Of a stretch of 64,000 bases of DNA, positions 34,334 through 42,785 are shown piece by piece; the first letter of the stretch is position 1, and every line of letters starts with the position of its first letter. A program made the translations under genes and the position numbers. The notes below the pieces were generated by a model. The model saw only the letters and a program-made list of their open reading frames with translations. It ran no database searches and was not told where the DNA came from. The DNA is from an uncultured bacterium (GTDB lineage: Bacteria > Verrucomicrobiota > Kiritimatiellia > RFP12 > UBA1067), in the NCBI GenBank assembly GCA_902779075.1, contig CACZAK010000002.1:1-64000 (forward strand). Reading direction: 5' to 3'.

Positions 34334-35259
34334 CGCCCAGTTTTCCTAGAGATGACATACTGAGGCGAGTTGTTCATGCAGATGTAGATTCGTCCCACAT
34401 ATTCACCGATAAGCCCAAGAATCAACATGATGATGCCTCCTATAAACAAGATGGCACTCATCAGCGAACTGTATCCGATCAACACCTGCGGATGCAAAAA
34501 CAACTTGTTTACGACAGTCCACGACCCATACAGAAATCCAATCATCGCACATACGAATCCCGCCCATGAAGCAAGCCTAAGCGGCTTGACGGAAAATGCG
34601 GTAAACCCATTCAACCAAAGGCCGAGCAATTTGGAAAACGAGTATCCGCTTGTACCGCTCATACGTTCGCGATGGCAGACTTCCACATTGACTATGTTGC
34701 GCGTAACCCTAAACAACAATCCGCCCAGATACGGAAACGGGCCTTTGTATGTAAGTAGGGCGTCAAGCACAAAGCGGCGCATCACGAAGAAACTAGTCAA
34801 CTGAACATTACGGGGCTTTCCAAGCAACCATTGCGCCATCAGGGAATTCATTTCCGAACCAAAGTTTCTGAACACGCTATGCTTCTTGGACGCATACGAT
34901 CCGACAACGACATCGGCGCCATCGAAAAGCCTGTCCAGCAGCTTGTATATGGCATCAACCGGCGACTGGCCATCGTCATCAAGCGAGAACACCACATCGC
35001 CTGTCGCAAACGAATAGCCAGCCATAAGCGCAGCTTGTTGGCCAAAGTTTCGCGCCAACTCAATCCCCTTGAGGTGCGCTGGATCATCAGCGCACATTTT
35101 CTCAATCACCTGGTACACATTGTCGGGCGATTGATCGTTGACCATTATTATCTCGTAATCCACTCCGTCGCGAGTCGCGACGACGGACCGAATTTCGTCA
35201 ACCACCGCTGCAATGGTTTTCTCCGATCTGTAGCATGGGATAACAAACGAAATCTTCAT
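34330..35259 (-). CDS. GtrB/ArnC-like polyprenyl-phosphate glycosyltransferase
   Basis: 309 residues. An N-terminal GT2 domain (SFVIPCYRSEKTIAAVVDEI, VNDQSPDNVYQVIE, VFSLDDDGQSPVDAI) is followed by two C-terminal transmembrane helices (LASWAGFVCAMIGFLYGSW; LMSAILFIGGIIMLILGLIG) and the ending GEYVGRIY, all typical of GtrB, ArnC and DPM1-type enzymes. These charge undecaprenyl phosphate with one sugar on the cytoplasmic face. The overlapping downstream GT-C gene and the ArnE-like protein at 40769 supply plausible transfer and flipping steps. It follows the WecD-like gene by 23 bp. Confidence 0.87.
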   Translation of the reverse strand: MKISFVIPCYRSEKTIAAVVDEIRSVVATRDGVDYEIIMVNDQSPDNVYQVIEKMCADDPAHLKGIELARNFGQQAALMAGYSFATGDVVFSLDDDGQSPVDAIYKLLDRLFDGADVVVGSYASKKHSVFRNFGSEMNSLMAQWLLGKPRNVQLTSFFVMRRFVLDALLTYKGPFPYLGGLLFRVTRNIVNVEVCHRERMSGTSGYSFSKLLGLWLNGFTAFSVKPLRLASWAGFVCAMIGFLYGSWTVVNKLFLHPQVLIGYSSLMSAILFIGGIIMLILGLIGEYVGRIYICMNNSPQYVISRKTGR

Positions 35260-35282
35260 ACTGATCTCCCAAGACGATTCTC

Positions 35283-36044
35283 TTAGAATTGTCGTCTCAA
35301 AACATAAGTTGACCTGCGAATGCCCTCGGCGATGCCAAGCACCGCGTCAACGGCAATTACAGCTGGGTTGTTTGATGAAATCGCCGACACGAGCACACGA
35401 GCGCCGCGAAGAACATCGTTTCGAAACGAGGCGTCGTAAATCGAGAATCCGATTCCAGGCTTGTCGCAATCGCAGAAAACCCCGCCAAGAATCCCATGCA
35501 AAACGCCGTTCCCCTCGTCAAGCCTGTCAAGGGTAAAGCCATAGTCGACAGCTGGATCGTCCGGATCGCCAAACACCAACAAGTGCGCATCATCTCTTTC
35601 GCACATGTCCAACAGCCAATTGCGGTAGCGGCGGCATCCTGTTTCAGGTCCCCAGAAAGGATCCAGCGATATCCTGTCTGTCTCAAAAAGGTCGGGGGTT
35701 ATTTTGTCCGCGATCACCTTCCATTCCGCCAAGACATGGGGAATCTCTTTTATCGAGACAGGAACGATAAGATTCTGAATTTGGGGAGGCGTCTTGTACT
35801 TTGAAAGGGCGTACCTAACCTCCAATTGGTTTTCCAGGAAGCGGAAACCGAAATCTTCCAACGCATGAAGACACGCAAGATTCCCAGCCGGCAACTTTAC
35901 GGTAACATAGGCTCCGTTGTACTGCGGATCCATTAATCCGGACAAAACCTTGTCGACATCTTGGCAATCCCTCTTGTCCAGCGAAATCTCAAATGCCCGT
36001 CGTCCGAGGTTGCGAACCTCCCATGTAGCCTCAACGATCTTCAT
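35283..36044 (-). CDS. WecD/RffC-like amino-sugar N-acyltransferase (GNAT)
   Basis: 253 residues from ATG 36044 (GGAG seven bases upstream; a GTG five codons earlier has poorer spacing). The N-terminal part has the WecD layout: ATWEVRNLGRRAFEISL, AYVTVKLPAGNLACLHALED, FGFRFLENQLEVRYAL. The C-terminal half would hold the acyl-donor fold (VDYGFTLDRLDEGNGVLHGI). E. coli WecD acetylates dTDP-4-amino-4,6-dideoxygalactose made by WecE. Here a WecE-like enzyme is in the same operon, and the gene directly follows KAS III, carrier protein and reductase genes. The acyl group may therefore be a carrier-bound hydroxyacyl chain rather than acetyl (inference). Confidence 0.72.
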   Translation of the reverse strand: MKIVEATWEVRNLGRRAFEISLDKRDCQDVDKVLSGLMDPQYNGAYVTVKLPAGNLACLHALEDFGFRFLENQLEVRYALSKYKTPPQIQNLIVPVSIKEIPHVLAEWKVIADKITPDLFETDRISLDPFWGPETGCRRYRNWLLDMCERDDAHLLVFGDPDDPAVDYGFTLDRLDEGNGVLHGILGGVFCDCDKPGIGFSIYDASFRNDVLRGARVLVSAISSNNPAVIAVDAVLGIAEGIRRSTYVLRRQF

Positions 36045-36080
36045 GACACTCCAGCCCACCTCTCCGTTTGCTCATCCACC

Positions 36081-36839
36081 CTACTTGAATGTCAAGTCAC
36101 AGGAAGCTCCGCCGTCAACCACGACCTGACTTCCGGTAATCCAGCGCGCATCATCGGAAAGCAAAAACGCGACAACTCCTGAAACATCTTCCGGTTTTCC
36201 CGTTCCCAGAGGATGCCTATGGTTCATCGCCGCAACGGCTATTGGATCGTTAAACACATCGTCTGCCATTTCAGTGTGGACGGCAGCAGGGCACACCGTG
36301 TTTATCCTCACATTTGGCGCTAGTTCCACCGCCGACGCGCGGGCAAACGAATTCAACATTCCCTTGCTCATTCCGTACAAGGATTTCCCGCGAGTGGCCT
36401 GCGTCGCGGCAATACTGGAAATAAATACGACGCTCTTCATAAATTCCCCAGAAACCCTGCGTTTCATGAGGGAACCCAACAACAGAATCGCCGATGTCGC
36501 GTTCGTATCGATAATGCGCCTATAGGACGAGAGGTCGATTGTCTTGATTGCCGTAAGGAAAACCATTCCCGCACAGTGTACAAAATTATCTATCTTGTAC
36601 GCTCCAGCGGAAACAAAAGACTCAAAATCGCGCTGAAGCGTATCCACTTTGGACAGATCGTAAGTCCAGATCACATGGCCATCTCCCGAACAATGTCGCT
36701 TTGTCTCCTCCAGCTTCCGCCGGTCGCGGCCATGGAGAATCAACTTGTTCGTTTGCGAAAGCCTAGCAGAAATGGCCCTACCAATACCGGAAGAGGCACC
36801 TGTCACAAGCGTATAGCGCGATTCGTCGCCCGACATCAT
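36081..36839 (-). CDS. SDR-family 3-oxoacyl-ACP reductase-like enzyme
   Basis: 252 residues of the classical SDR fold: TLVTGASSGIGRAISARL at the cofactor site, the NAG-type motif read as VHCAGMVFL, catalytic serine in VVFISSIAAT, YGMSKG for the Tyr/Lys pair, and the C-terminal ITGSQVVVDGGASC. It is closest in form to FabG-like reductases. The start overlaps the stop of the carrier protein gene (ATGA), directly after KAS III. This points to reduction of a short 3-oxoacyl-carrier product to a 3-hydroxyacyl group. A sugar-reductase role is less likely but possible. Confidence 0.82.
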   Translation of the reverse strand: MMSGDESRYTLVTGASSGIGRAISARLSQTNKLILHGRDRRKLEETKRHCSGDGHVIWTYDLSKVDTLQRDFESFVSAGAYKIDNFVHCAGMVFLTAIKTIDLSSYRRIIDTNATSAILLLGSLMKRRVSGEFMKSVVFISSIAATQATRGKSLYGMSKGMLNSFARASAVELAPNVRINTVCPAAVHTEMADDVFNDPIAVAAMNHRHPLGTGKPEDVSGVVAFLLSDDARWITGSQVVVDGGASCDLTFK

Positions 36840-37063
36840 TTGGTCCTTTTAGTTTCAAAGAAAGCCCAAAGGTCTTCCGCTGTTTCGATGCCCTTCAAAT
36901 CGGGAACGGCCAACGTAAAGCCAAACTTGGAATCGGCGAGCGCCACAATTGAAAGCACCGACAGGGAATCCCAAGACGGGCAATCCCTCAGCTTGGCATC
37001 AGGTGCCAATTCCACCTCGTCTAGAATATTTGCAATCTCAGCCATGAATTGCGTCTTATCCAT
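36836..37063 (-). CDS. Acyl carrier protein, second copy
   Basis: 75 residues from ATG 37063 with an AAAGGAG site. Four-helix carrier pattern with the phosphopantetheine serine at about S33 in PSWDSLSVLSIVA. The next helix carries the usual acidic and hydrophobic spacing (GIETAEDLWAFF). It lies between KAS III and the reductase, so it probably carries the growing or finished acyl chain. It differs clearly from the other carrier at 38141, and each may serve a different loading enzyme. Confidence 0.8.
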   Translation of the reverse strand: MDKTQFMAEIANILDEVELAPDAKLRDCPSWDSLSVLSIVALADSKFGFTLAVPDLKGIETAEDLWAFFETKRTK

Positions 37064-37064
37064 T

Positions 37065-38144
37065 TCATTCTCCTTTGTTCGGGTAGTTGATTGTTTCACA
37101 GAAATCGAAATTGCCGCAGTCCATCACGATGCCCCCGTAGGTGAGGCCGACCCCAAAGCCGGAGAAACAAACTTTCTGCGTCTCACGGCAAAGCGTGTCG
37201 GCATCGTTGAGCGCCATCGCGGATGGAATCGTCGCGCCGCTGGAGTTGCCATAATGCTCGACCACGTTGTTCGGCATCTTTTCATACGGCACGTCCAGCT
37301 TCTCCGCCAGTTTCTGAAGCATGAACTTGTTCGGCTGATGAAAATAGTACTTGTCAATCCCGGCAAAGTCCGTCCCGGCATCTTTCACAAGGTCGGCAAG
37401 CATCGGCGGCACATCCGCCATCACGAAGTTGAAGACCGCCGTGCCATCCATCACAAGGTTGTCCGGCGCACGCTCGTTCCCCTCTTCATCGGCCGCCATA
37501 ATCGCCGTCTCAGGTGTTGACGGCTGACGGAATCCGCCAGCCGGAATCTTGAGAGCCATTGCTCGAGTGCCGTCGAAACGGACGTCCGCAAAGACCTTGC
37601 CAGCGCCGGAACGGTTCTCGACAATCGCGATTGTCGCCGCATCGCCGATGAGCGGATAGCTGTTGCGATCTTTTTGCGACACCTTGCGGCTCAACACATC
37701 GGCGTTCACGACGGCCACTTTTCCAATTCCCGGCTGTTCCAGCAGCTGAAACGCCTGAAGAAGCCCGATCACAAAGCCACAGCACCCCTGCGCAACGTCA
37801 ATGCAGAAGCAGTCTCGACGAAGACCGAGCTTGCCGTGAAGGATGCAAGACGTCGGCGGCATGAAGTGGTCTGGCGAGAGCGTCACGTAGACGAGTGCGT
37901 CTATATCCTCCACTTTCAGCCTTCCGGATTCACAAAGCCGCCTAAAACCAAATTCCGCAAGATCAGAGGCGCAGACGCCTTCATCCACCACGCGGTGCGC
38001 CTTGTACCCCATGACCATCGCAAGCTTGCGCGAACGGTTCTCCGGCGCGTTGAAAAGCTTCATGTCATCGACGAACAGTCGTTCCCGATCAGGAACGACG
38101 ACCGCCATGCCAGTGATGGCCTTGTCTTGAAAGGTGAACTTCAT
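37065..38144 (-). CDS. 3-oxoacyl-ACP synthase III (FabH-like, KAS III)
   Basis: 359 residues of thiolase fold. The Cys-His-Asn triad is visible: DVAQGCCGF (about C120), YYFHQPN (about H268) and GNSSGATIP (about N297). FabH-type enzymes condense an acyl-CoA or related starter with malonyl-ACP. Placement among carrier, reductase and N-acyltransferase genes parallels the acyl part of the modified viosamine pathway of Pseudomonas syringae flagellin, where a hydroxybutyryl group is attached to a 4-amino sugar. The start overlaps the first carrier gene (ATGA). Starter identity is unknown. Confidence 0.87.
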   Translation of the reverse strand: MKFTFQDKAITGMAVVVPDRERLFVDDMKLFNAPENRSRKLAMVMGYKAHRVVDEGVCASDLAEFGFRRLCESGRLKVEDIDALVYVTLSPDHFMPPTSCILHGKLGLRRDCFCIDVAQGCCGFVIGLLQAFQLLEQPGIGKVAVVNADVLSRKVSQKDRNSYPLIGDAATIAIVENRSGAGKVFADVRFDGTRAMALKIPAGGFRQPSTPETAIMAADEEGNERAPDNLVMDGTAVFNFVMADVPPMLADLVKDAGTDFAGIDKYYFHQPNKFMLQKLAEKLDVPYEKMPNNVVEHYGNSSGATIPSAMALNDADTLCRETQKVCFSGFGVGLTYGGIVMDCGNFDFCETINYPNKGE

Positions 38145-38371
38145 CTTTTCCTGGACCTTTGAACCAGAGCCTCGATTGCATCGACGTTTGCAAAATTCTC
38201 AGGCAGAATATCCGTGCCGTCGATCTTTATGCCAAACCGTTCGTCCAGCGTCGAGACAAGCGTCATGAGGTCAAACGAGTCCAACATACCCTCGTCGAAG
38301 AAATTCTCCACGCCGTCGAACTCGAATTCGGGGCGAATCTCCTTTAGTATCTCTATTATTTGGGTTTTCAT
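38141..38371 (-). CDS. Acyl/peptidyl carrier protein, first copy
   Basis: 76 residues from ATG 38371. The carrier serine is about S32 in MLDSFDLMTLV. No ribosome site precedes the ATG. Instead an extended -10 box (TGATATACT, 38387-38379) ends seven bases before it, so a leaderless transcript is predicted. The preceding gene order (adenylation enzyme, GNAT, this carrier) fits a D-alanyl-carrier or stand-alone PCP role; the following KAS III fits an acyl carrier. It may be the shared hand-over point (inference). Confidence 0.8.
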   Translation of the reverse strand: MKTQIIEILKEIRPEFEFDGVENFFDEGMLDSFDLMTLVSTLDERFGIKIDGTDILPENFANVDAIEALVQRSRKR

Positions 38372-38378
38372 GGCAAGC

Positions 38379-38387
38379 AGTATATCA
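38379..38387 (-). promoter_or_regulatory. Internal extended -10 element for the carrier/KAS III genes
   Basis: TGATATACT lies in the 25-bp gap between the GNAT stop and the carrier ATG. A TTGCGC 17 bp upstream could be a weak -35. The ATG is at the expected transcription start, implying a leaderless mRNA. Confidence 0.45.
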
Positions 38388-38396
38388 TTATTCGTA

Positions 38397-39212
38397 TCAA
38401 TGCGCAAGCACAATATCTTTCAGCGGCTCAAACTCAAATCCGTAGTGCCGATAGCGCACAATGGCGTTCTCGTTGTCTGTCTTGACCCAGAAATATTGCC
38501 GTTTCGTATCCGCGCCAGCCGCGAACATGGAACGCATCAGCCTGCCACCTAGCCCATTGCCGCGGTCTCTAGGCGACACAAACCAATATCGCAGGTAGAG
38601 CGCCGCCGGGGAAAGGTCAAATATGACAAATCCCCTGATGTCGTGCTCTGAATTTCCTCTTGCGACAAATATTTCCCCAGCGTTGATCCAGTCTTGAATC
38701 TCCTCCAGTTCTGGAAGCTGTTCCTCTTCCGCGTTGAAATGGCCGAGCAACAGAGTGCGAATGGCCCCAGCGTCAGCCTGTTGCGCGACGGCTATTCCGC
38801 TTTCATGCACGAACGCCTCGTCCGGCGTTCGCCTCGACATCCGCTGAAGTGTCGTCAATGCTGTAAAACCCGCCGACCTGAATGCGGCTTCCAGCGGTTC
38901 CCGCATGGCATCGCGCCCAAGGACGTCCACGACCCACCGAAACGGGACGCTCGCCGAAATCAGCTGTTGCACGTCTTCGGCGATGTCTTCAGACGATTCT
39001 GTGAGGAAATAAAGGTTAAGGAAATCTTGCTGATGGCGTATGAGGAAAGTTGTCTTTCCAAATTCTGCGCATGAGAAAGCTCGCTTCTCGCACCACCTCG
39101 CCATGCGCTTTTCGTCCGAAAAGAAATTGGATGTCATGCGCCCCCTGTCGCGCGCCACCGCCACGCAACGCACCACATCGTCCCAGCTGTCAAAAAACTT
39201 CATATCAGCCAT
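38397..39212 (-). CDS. GNAT-family acyltransferase
   Basis: 271 residues (268 if the ATG at 39203 is used; both lie at the stop of the preceding gene). The C-terminal 130 residues show the GNAT fold: FVARGNSEHDIRGFVIFDLS, LRYWFVSPRDRGNGLGGRLM with the R/Q-x-x-G-x-G acyl-donor loop, and VKTDNENAIVRYRHYGFE. The N-terminal half (DSWDDVVRCVAVARDRG, FLIRHQQDFLNLYFL) is not recognised and may bind the acceptor or the carrier protein. It lies between the adenylation enzyme and a carrier protein, so it could move an aminoacyl or acyl group onto a sugar. Confidence 0.75.
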   Translation of the reverse strand: MADMKFFDSWDDVVRCVAVARDRGRMTSNFFSDEKRMARWCEKRAFSCAEFGKTTFLIRHQQDFLNLYFLTESSEDIAEDVQQLISASVPFRWVVDVLGRDAMREPLEAAFRSAGFTALTTLQRMSRRTPDEAFVHESGIAVAQQADAGAIRTLLLGHFNAEEEQLPELEEIQDWINAGEIFVARGNSEHDIRGFVIFDLSPAALYLRYWFVSPRDRGNGLGGRLMRSMFAAGADTKRQYFWVKTDNENAIVRYRHYGFEFEPLKDIVLAH

Positions 39213-40734
39213 TCACTTGTCGGTTCAGTAGCGCGCGGTCAATCTTTCCTGTTCCGCCGCGAGGCAGCTCCTCGAGACGCCGGAACTCCGATGGTATCAT
39301 GTACTTCGGAAGAACCTGCCCTATCGCCTTGCGGAACTCGGCGGGCGAAATCTCGAGTTTACCCTCGTAGAAGAACACGATGACCTTCTCCGCCTTGTTA
39401 TACACAACACATCCATTTGGCACTAGCTTGAGCGTGTTTATGATTACATGCTCGATCTCGCCCAACTCAATCCGATAGCCGGAATGCTTTATGAGCGTAT
39501 CCTTACGCCCCTTGAACATGATTTCGCCTCGTTCATTGCGCGATACGATGTCGCCCGTACGATAGATGATTTCTGGATATGCGGTATTAAGCGGATTTTG
39601 AGTGAACGCCGCCGCCGTCTTTTCTGGATTGTTGTAGTATCCCATCGCAAGTGATGTACCGCGCACGCAAAGTTCGCCTTCTTCGTCGCCAACAACCGGC
39701 TTGTTGTCGGCGTTGAGAATCAAGATGTCCGTATTGCGGCACGGGAAACCGATCGGCAGGGGCTCGTCGTCACGAAAATCGCGCGTGACCTCGAACCAGG
39801 TACAATCGAGGGTGATTTCTATAGGGCCGTAGAGGTTGACGAAACGCGCCCACGGTAGATTGCGCTTCCAGACGTTGAACTGCTTTGTCGGGAACACCTC
39901 GCCCGCGAACCAGACCATCTTCAGGTCCGGAAGCGGCATTTTCTCCATGAGACCCATGTTCGCCATGTTGACCATGATCGTTGGCACCCAGAACACCCAC
40001 GAGACCTTTTCCTTTTGCAACAGCTCAAGAATCTTCACGGGGAACATAGCCCAGCTGTCCGGAATCAGTACCATCGTTGCCCGTTTTGCAACCAAGAGAC
40101 ACAATTCGAAACTGTAGATGTCGAATATGATCGGCGAAAGAGACCCGACAACAAGACCGTCCTCCAGTTGCCATGTCTCAAATGCACACGCCATAAAGTC
40201 AAAGAAACTCCGGTGGTTCAATACAACGCATTTCGGCGTACCTGTTGAGCCGGAGGTGTTGATGAGACAGAGTGGATCGGTATCAATGCCATGTTCAATG
40301 ATTGCATTTAAACGCGCTTCCGCGCCATCCTTTTGCTCAAGCCCATCAAGATCTTCCGTCAGTACTATCGGCGTATCGCCAGCAATCGGTTCGATGGTAC
40401 CGCGATACTTAGCGTTTGTGATAATGGCAAGCGGCTGGGCCTGCTTCAATACGTTCGCCAAACGCTCTGGTGGAGTTTTGACATCCATGTTCATATAGGC
40501 ATTGCCCGAATGGATGATTGCCAAATCGGCGACTATCGCATGTACGCACTTCGGCAAAAATACAGCCACAGGCCGCCGCGTCACCTTAAATGTCGTCGCG
40601 ATCCAGTCGGCGACTTTTATCTCGGCGACACGCAGATCGCCAAAAGAGAACCTAGTTTCACCGTCAACGACGGCAATGGTTTCCTGACAGCCGCTCGTCC
40701 TCTCCAGGAAGAACTGAATTAAATTTGTTTGCAT
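39205..40734 (-). CDS. Stand-alone amino-acid adenylation enzyme (DltA/NRPS A-domain-like)
   Basis: 509 residues with the NRPS-type core motifs: A3 LINTSGSTGTPKCVVLNH, A5 LYGPIEITLDCTW, A7 IYRTGDIV, A8 KHSGYRIELGEIEHV, and A10 with the catalytic lysine in GGTGKIDRALL. Length and layout match D-alanine-carrier ligases (DltA) and free-standing A-domains. There is no fused carrier; a separate carrier gene lies one gene downstream. The ATG has a strong AGGAGA site. Activation of an amino acid for attachment to a glycan amino sugar is the most economical reading, but the substrate cannot be predicted. Confidence 0.85.
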   Translation of the reverse strand: MQTNLIQFFLERTSGCQETIAVVDGETRFSFGDLRVAEIKVADWIATTFKVTRRPVAVFLPKCVHAIVADLAIIHSGNAYMNMDVKTPPERLANVLKQAQPLAIITNAKYRGTIEPIAGDTPIVLTEDLDGLEQKDGAEARLNAIIEHGIDTDPLCLINTSGSTGTPKCVVLNHRSFFDFMACAFETWQLEDGLVVGSLSPIIFDIYSFELCLLVAKRATMVLIPDSWAMFPVKILELLQKEKVSWVFWVPTIMVNMANMGLMEKMPLPDLKMVWFAGEVFPTKQFNVWKRNLPWARFVNLYGPIEITLDCTWFEVTRDFRDDEPLPIGFPCRNTDILILNADNKPVVGDEEGELCVRGTSLAMGYYNNPEKTAAAFTQNPLNTAYPEIIYRTGDIVSRNERGEIMFKGRKDTLIKHSGYRIELGEIEHVIINTLKLVPNGCVVYNKAEKVIVFFYEGKLEISPAEFRKAIGQVLPKYMIPSEFRRLEELPRGGTGKIDRALLNRQVNG

Positions 40735-40768
40735 TTCGTTTTCTCCTAACCGTCTTTTTACAGTGTAT

Positions 40769-41158
40769 TCAACTTCCTTGGCTGGCCACCGTTATACCCG
40801 CCACGATTAAAGCTACCCCCCAAATACGCCACGCATTTAACGACTCTCCTAACAAGAAATACGACAGCAGCACGACAAGAACAAAACCAAGACTCGTGAA
40901 TGGATAGGCATAGCTGATTTCCAGTTTGCTCATCGTCGCCATCCAGCATAGGCCTGAAACAAATGTTGCGAAAAGTCCACTAAATATAAACGGGTCAAAG
41001 AGCACCGTGAAGAGAGTGATAACCTTCGGCCAGATGCCTTCGGGTATCTTCAGACCGGCGAACTTTCCACTGATCCGCCACTTCATGATCATCTGCGAGT
41101 AGACCGACGTAACAATCGTCGCCGCAAGATAGAGATGTGCAATGATTTTTGCATTCAT
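40769..41158 (-). CDS. Small EamA/SMR-like membrane protein (ArnE-like flippase subunit)
   Basis: 129 residues from the ATG at 41158. Four predicted helices: YLAATIVTSVYSQMIMKW, a second in LFDPFIFSGLFATFVSGL, and two in FTSLGFVLVVLLSYFLLG and WGVALIVAGITVAS. The motif LEISYAYPFTSLG and the glutamate in LLGESL are typical of the half-size EamA/SMR group that includes ArnE/ArnF, which flip undecaprenyl-phosphate-linked aminoarabinose. With GtrB-like and GT-C genes in the operon, a flippase for a polyprenyl-linked sugar is likely. Confidence 0.78.
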   Translation of the reverse strand: MNAKIIAHLYLAATIVTSVYSQMIMKWRISGKFAGLKIPEGIWPKVITLFTVLFDPFIFSGLFATFVSGLCWMATMSKLEISYAYPFTSLGFVLVVLLSYFLLGESLNAWRIWGVALIVAGITVASQGS

Positions 41159-41177
41159 ATCAGAAAGACTCGTTGAT

Positions 41178-42785
41178 TCACGAAACTGGCTGTTTTTCGT
41201 CCGTTTCCTGCACGTTTTCGTCGGCAATTCCTACGTCCGTGCATTTCCTTCCTCGCACTTTCCGAACAAGTCGGCAGATGCGAACATAAACGGGATTATC
41301 CTTCTCAAACCAGACACCGGCGAAGGGAATGATCATAAAGAAAAATGGATAGATGCTCGTCCGATATCGCCCGTGCGACTCAATGATCATGCTCATTCCG
41401 GCGTATGAAAGGACGACTGCCAGTGACAGCACGCCAATTACCCAGGAATCCATCCGTCTACGCCTGTACATCGCCAGAACGAAACCCGACGCTCCCAAAA
41501 AGAACAAAAACGACGTTAAGAGATGCTCCGCACGCAGTAACGGCGCCAACCATGTCGGGCAGTAGTTCTCGTTCCTGGCATTATAGCAGTTGTTCTGACA
41601 TGACGCATGATACCACCACAGAATGCTCCCAGGAGAATCATTCGTCCCCCAAACCCTCTTAAACTTGTAAACAAAAAATTCAGGATATTTCTTCATGTTG
41701 TCCAAGAGCATGTTCTTGACCATTGCAATTTTCTCATTCTTCGGGGCTGATCTGAAGGCCCTGTCGCGCGTACGCGAATAAGACCCCCCGGTTTGAACGC
41801 ACAATCCCAACCACATTTCATACAAGACCCCACCCGCGAAACTCTCCAGCGCCCCCCTCTTCGGCTCCTCGCTGGCTTTTGAAATCTCTTTAGCCGCGAC
41901 AAATACGTCCGACCTTACGCCCAGGGCGACTTTATACGCCAAACAGATGGCGCACATGGACGTGAGCAGAAGCAAGGCCATGCGGATTTTGCGTTTCTCC
42001 AGAATCATAATGGCAATAAAAACCATGAACGCAAAAAAGTATAAAAAAGCTATGGTTTTGAAAATGGTGCCGAGACCAAGCAACAAACCAGTCCCCAACC
42101 ACAACACAAGGTTGTTGGTGGAAAACCTCTCCCAATCGGACTTTACGGCGAAGAAATAAATCGCATAAAGAAAGAACATGGCAGAGAGGAAATCACCGAC
42201 CAAGACCGTTGAGTACAGCGTCAACGCCGGCGACAGCGCCGTTGCAATCGTCGCAAAACGGGCCATCCGGCGTCCGGAGATGCGCTCACCCAATCTGAAT
42301 ACGGGATACAGCACCGCCGCCCTGCAGATGGCATTGAGAATCTGTCCGACAATAAGCTTTGGCGAAAACACGATTCCCATTATCGAGAGCAAGAGGTCGT
42401 AGTTGACCCAATAGTAGAACTTCAACGGGCGATAAAACGCTATATGCCCCGCTTCAAGGCTCATTTGCGCCCGCAACGAATCGTACGGCATCTTTCGCTG
42501 CCCCATTTCGGGTGCCAGCAACATAATTACCACATAAAATAAAAAGAACACGGCCATGAGAATCCATGGCTCGTATTTCATGAACCGACCTTCTCCCAAT
42601 CGTCCCAGCCCTTCAAGCACAACCCATATCAGAAGGACAACGACACCATACCACAATGCGTCGGGAAGCTTGAACCCGATTACGGCAATGCTTGCGGAAA
42701 GGACGAGTGCCGCAAATAGCAATCCGACCAGTGCAACCGCCAAAATGAGAAAATACGGCGCTTTTTTTGAGATGCCGCCTATCAT
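41178..42785 (-). CDS. Polytopic membrane glycosyltransferase (GT39/ArnT-like)
   Basis: 535 residues with about eleven transmembrane helices and a large periplasmic loop (about residues 320-430) containing NNCYNARNENYC, with cysteines that may pair. The helix pattern and ESHGRYRTSIYPFFFMIIPF at the end are common in ArnT/PMT-like GT-C proteins of glycan loci. The usual DE dyad after TM1 is not clear. It overlaps the preceding gene by 4 bp and is followed by the ArnE-like gene, so it may transfer a polyprenyl-linked sugar to the exported glycan. An O-antigen ligase role is an alternative. Confidence 0.72.
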   Translation of the reverse strand: MIGGISKKAPYFLILAVALVGLLFAALVLSASIAVIGFKLPDALWYGVVVLLIWVVLEGLGRLGEGRFMKYEPWILMAVFFLFYVVIMLLAPEMGQRKMPYDSLRAQMSLEAGHIAFYRPLKFYYWVNYDLLLSIMGIVFSPKLIVGQILNAICRAAVLYPVFRLGERISGRRMARFATIATALSPALTLYSTVLVGDFLSAMFFLYAIYFFAVKSDWERFSTNNLVLWLGTGLLLGLGTIFKTIAFLYFFAFMVFIAIMILEKRKIRMALLLLTSMCAICLAYKVALGVRSDVFVAAKEISKASEEPKRGALESFAGGVLYEMWLGLCVQTGGSYSRTRDRAFRSAPKNEKIAMVKNMLLDNMKKYPEFFVYKFKRVWGTNDSPGSILWWYHASCQNNCYNARNENYCPTWLAPLLRAEHLLTSFLFFLGASGFVLAMYRRRRMDSWVIGVLSLAVVLSYAGMSMIIESHGRYRTSIYPFFFMIIPFAGVWFEKDNPVYVRICRLVRKVRGRKCTDVGIADENVQETDEKQPVS

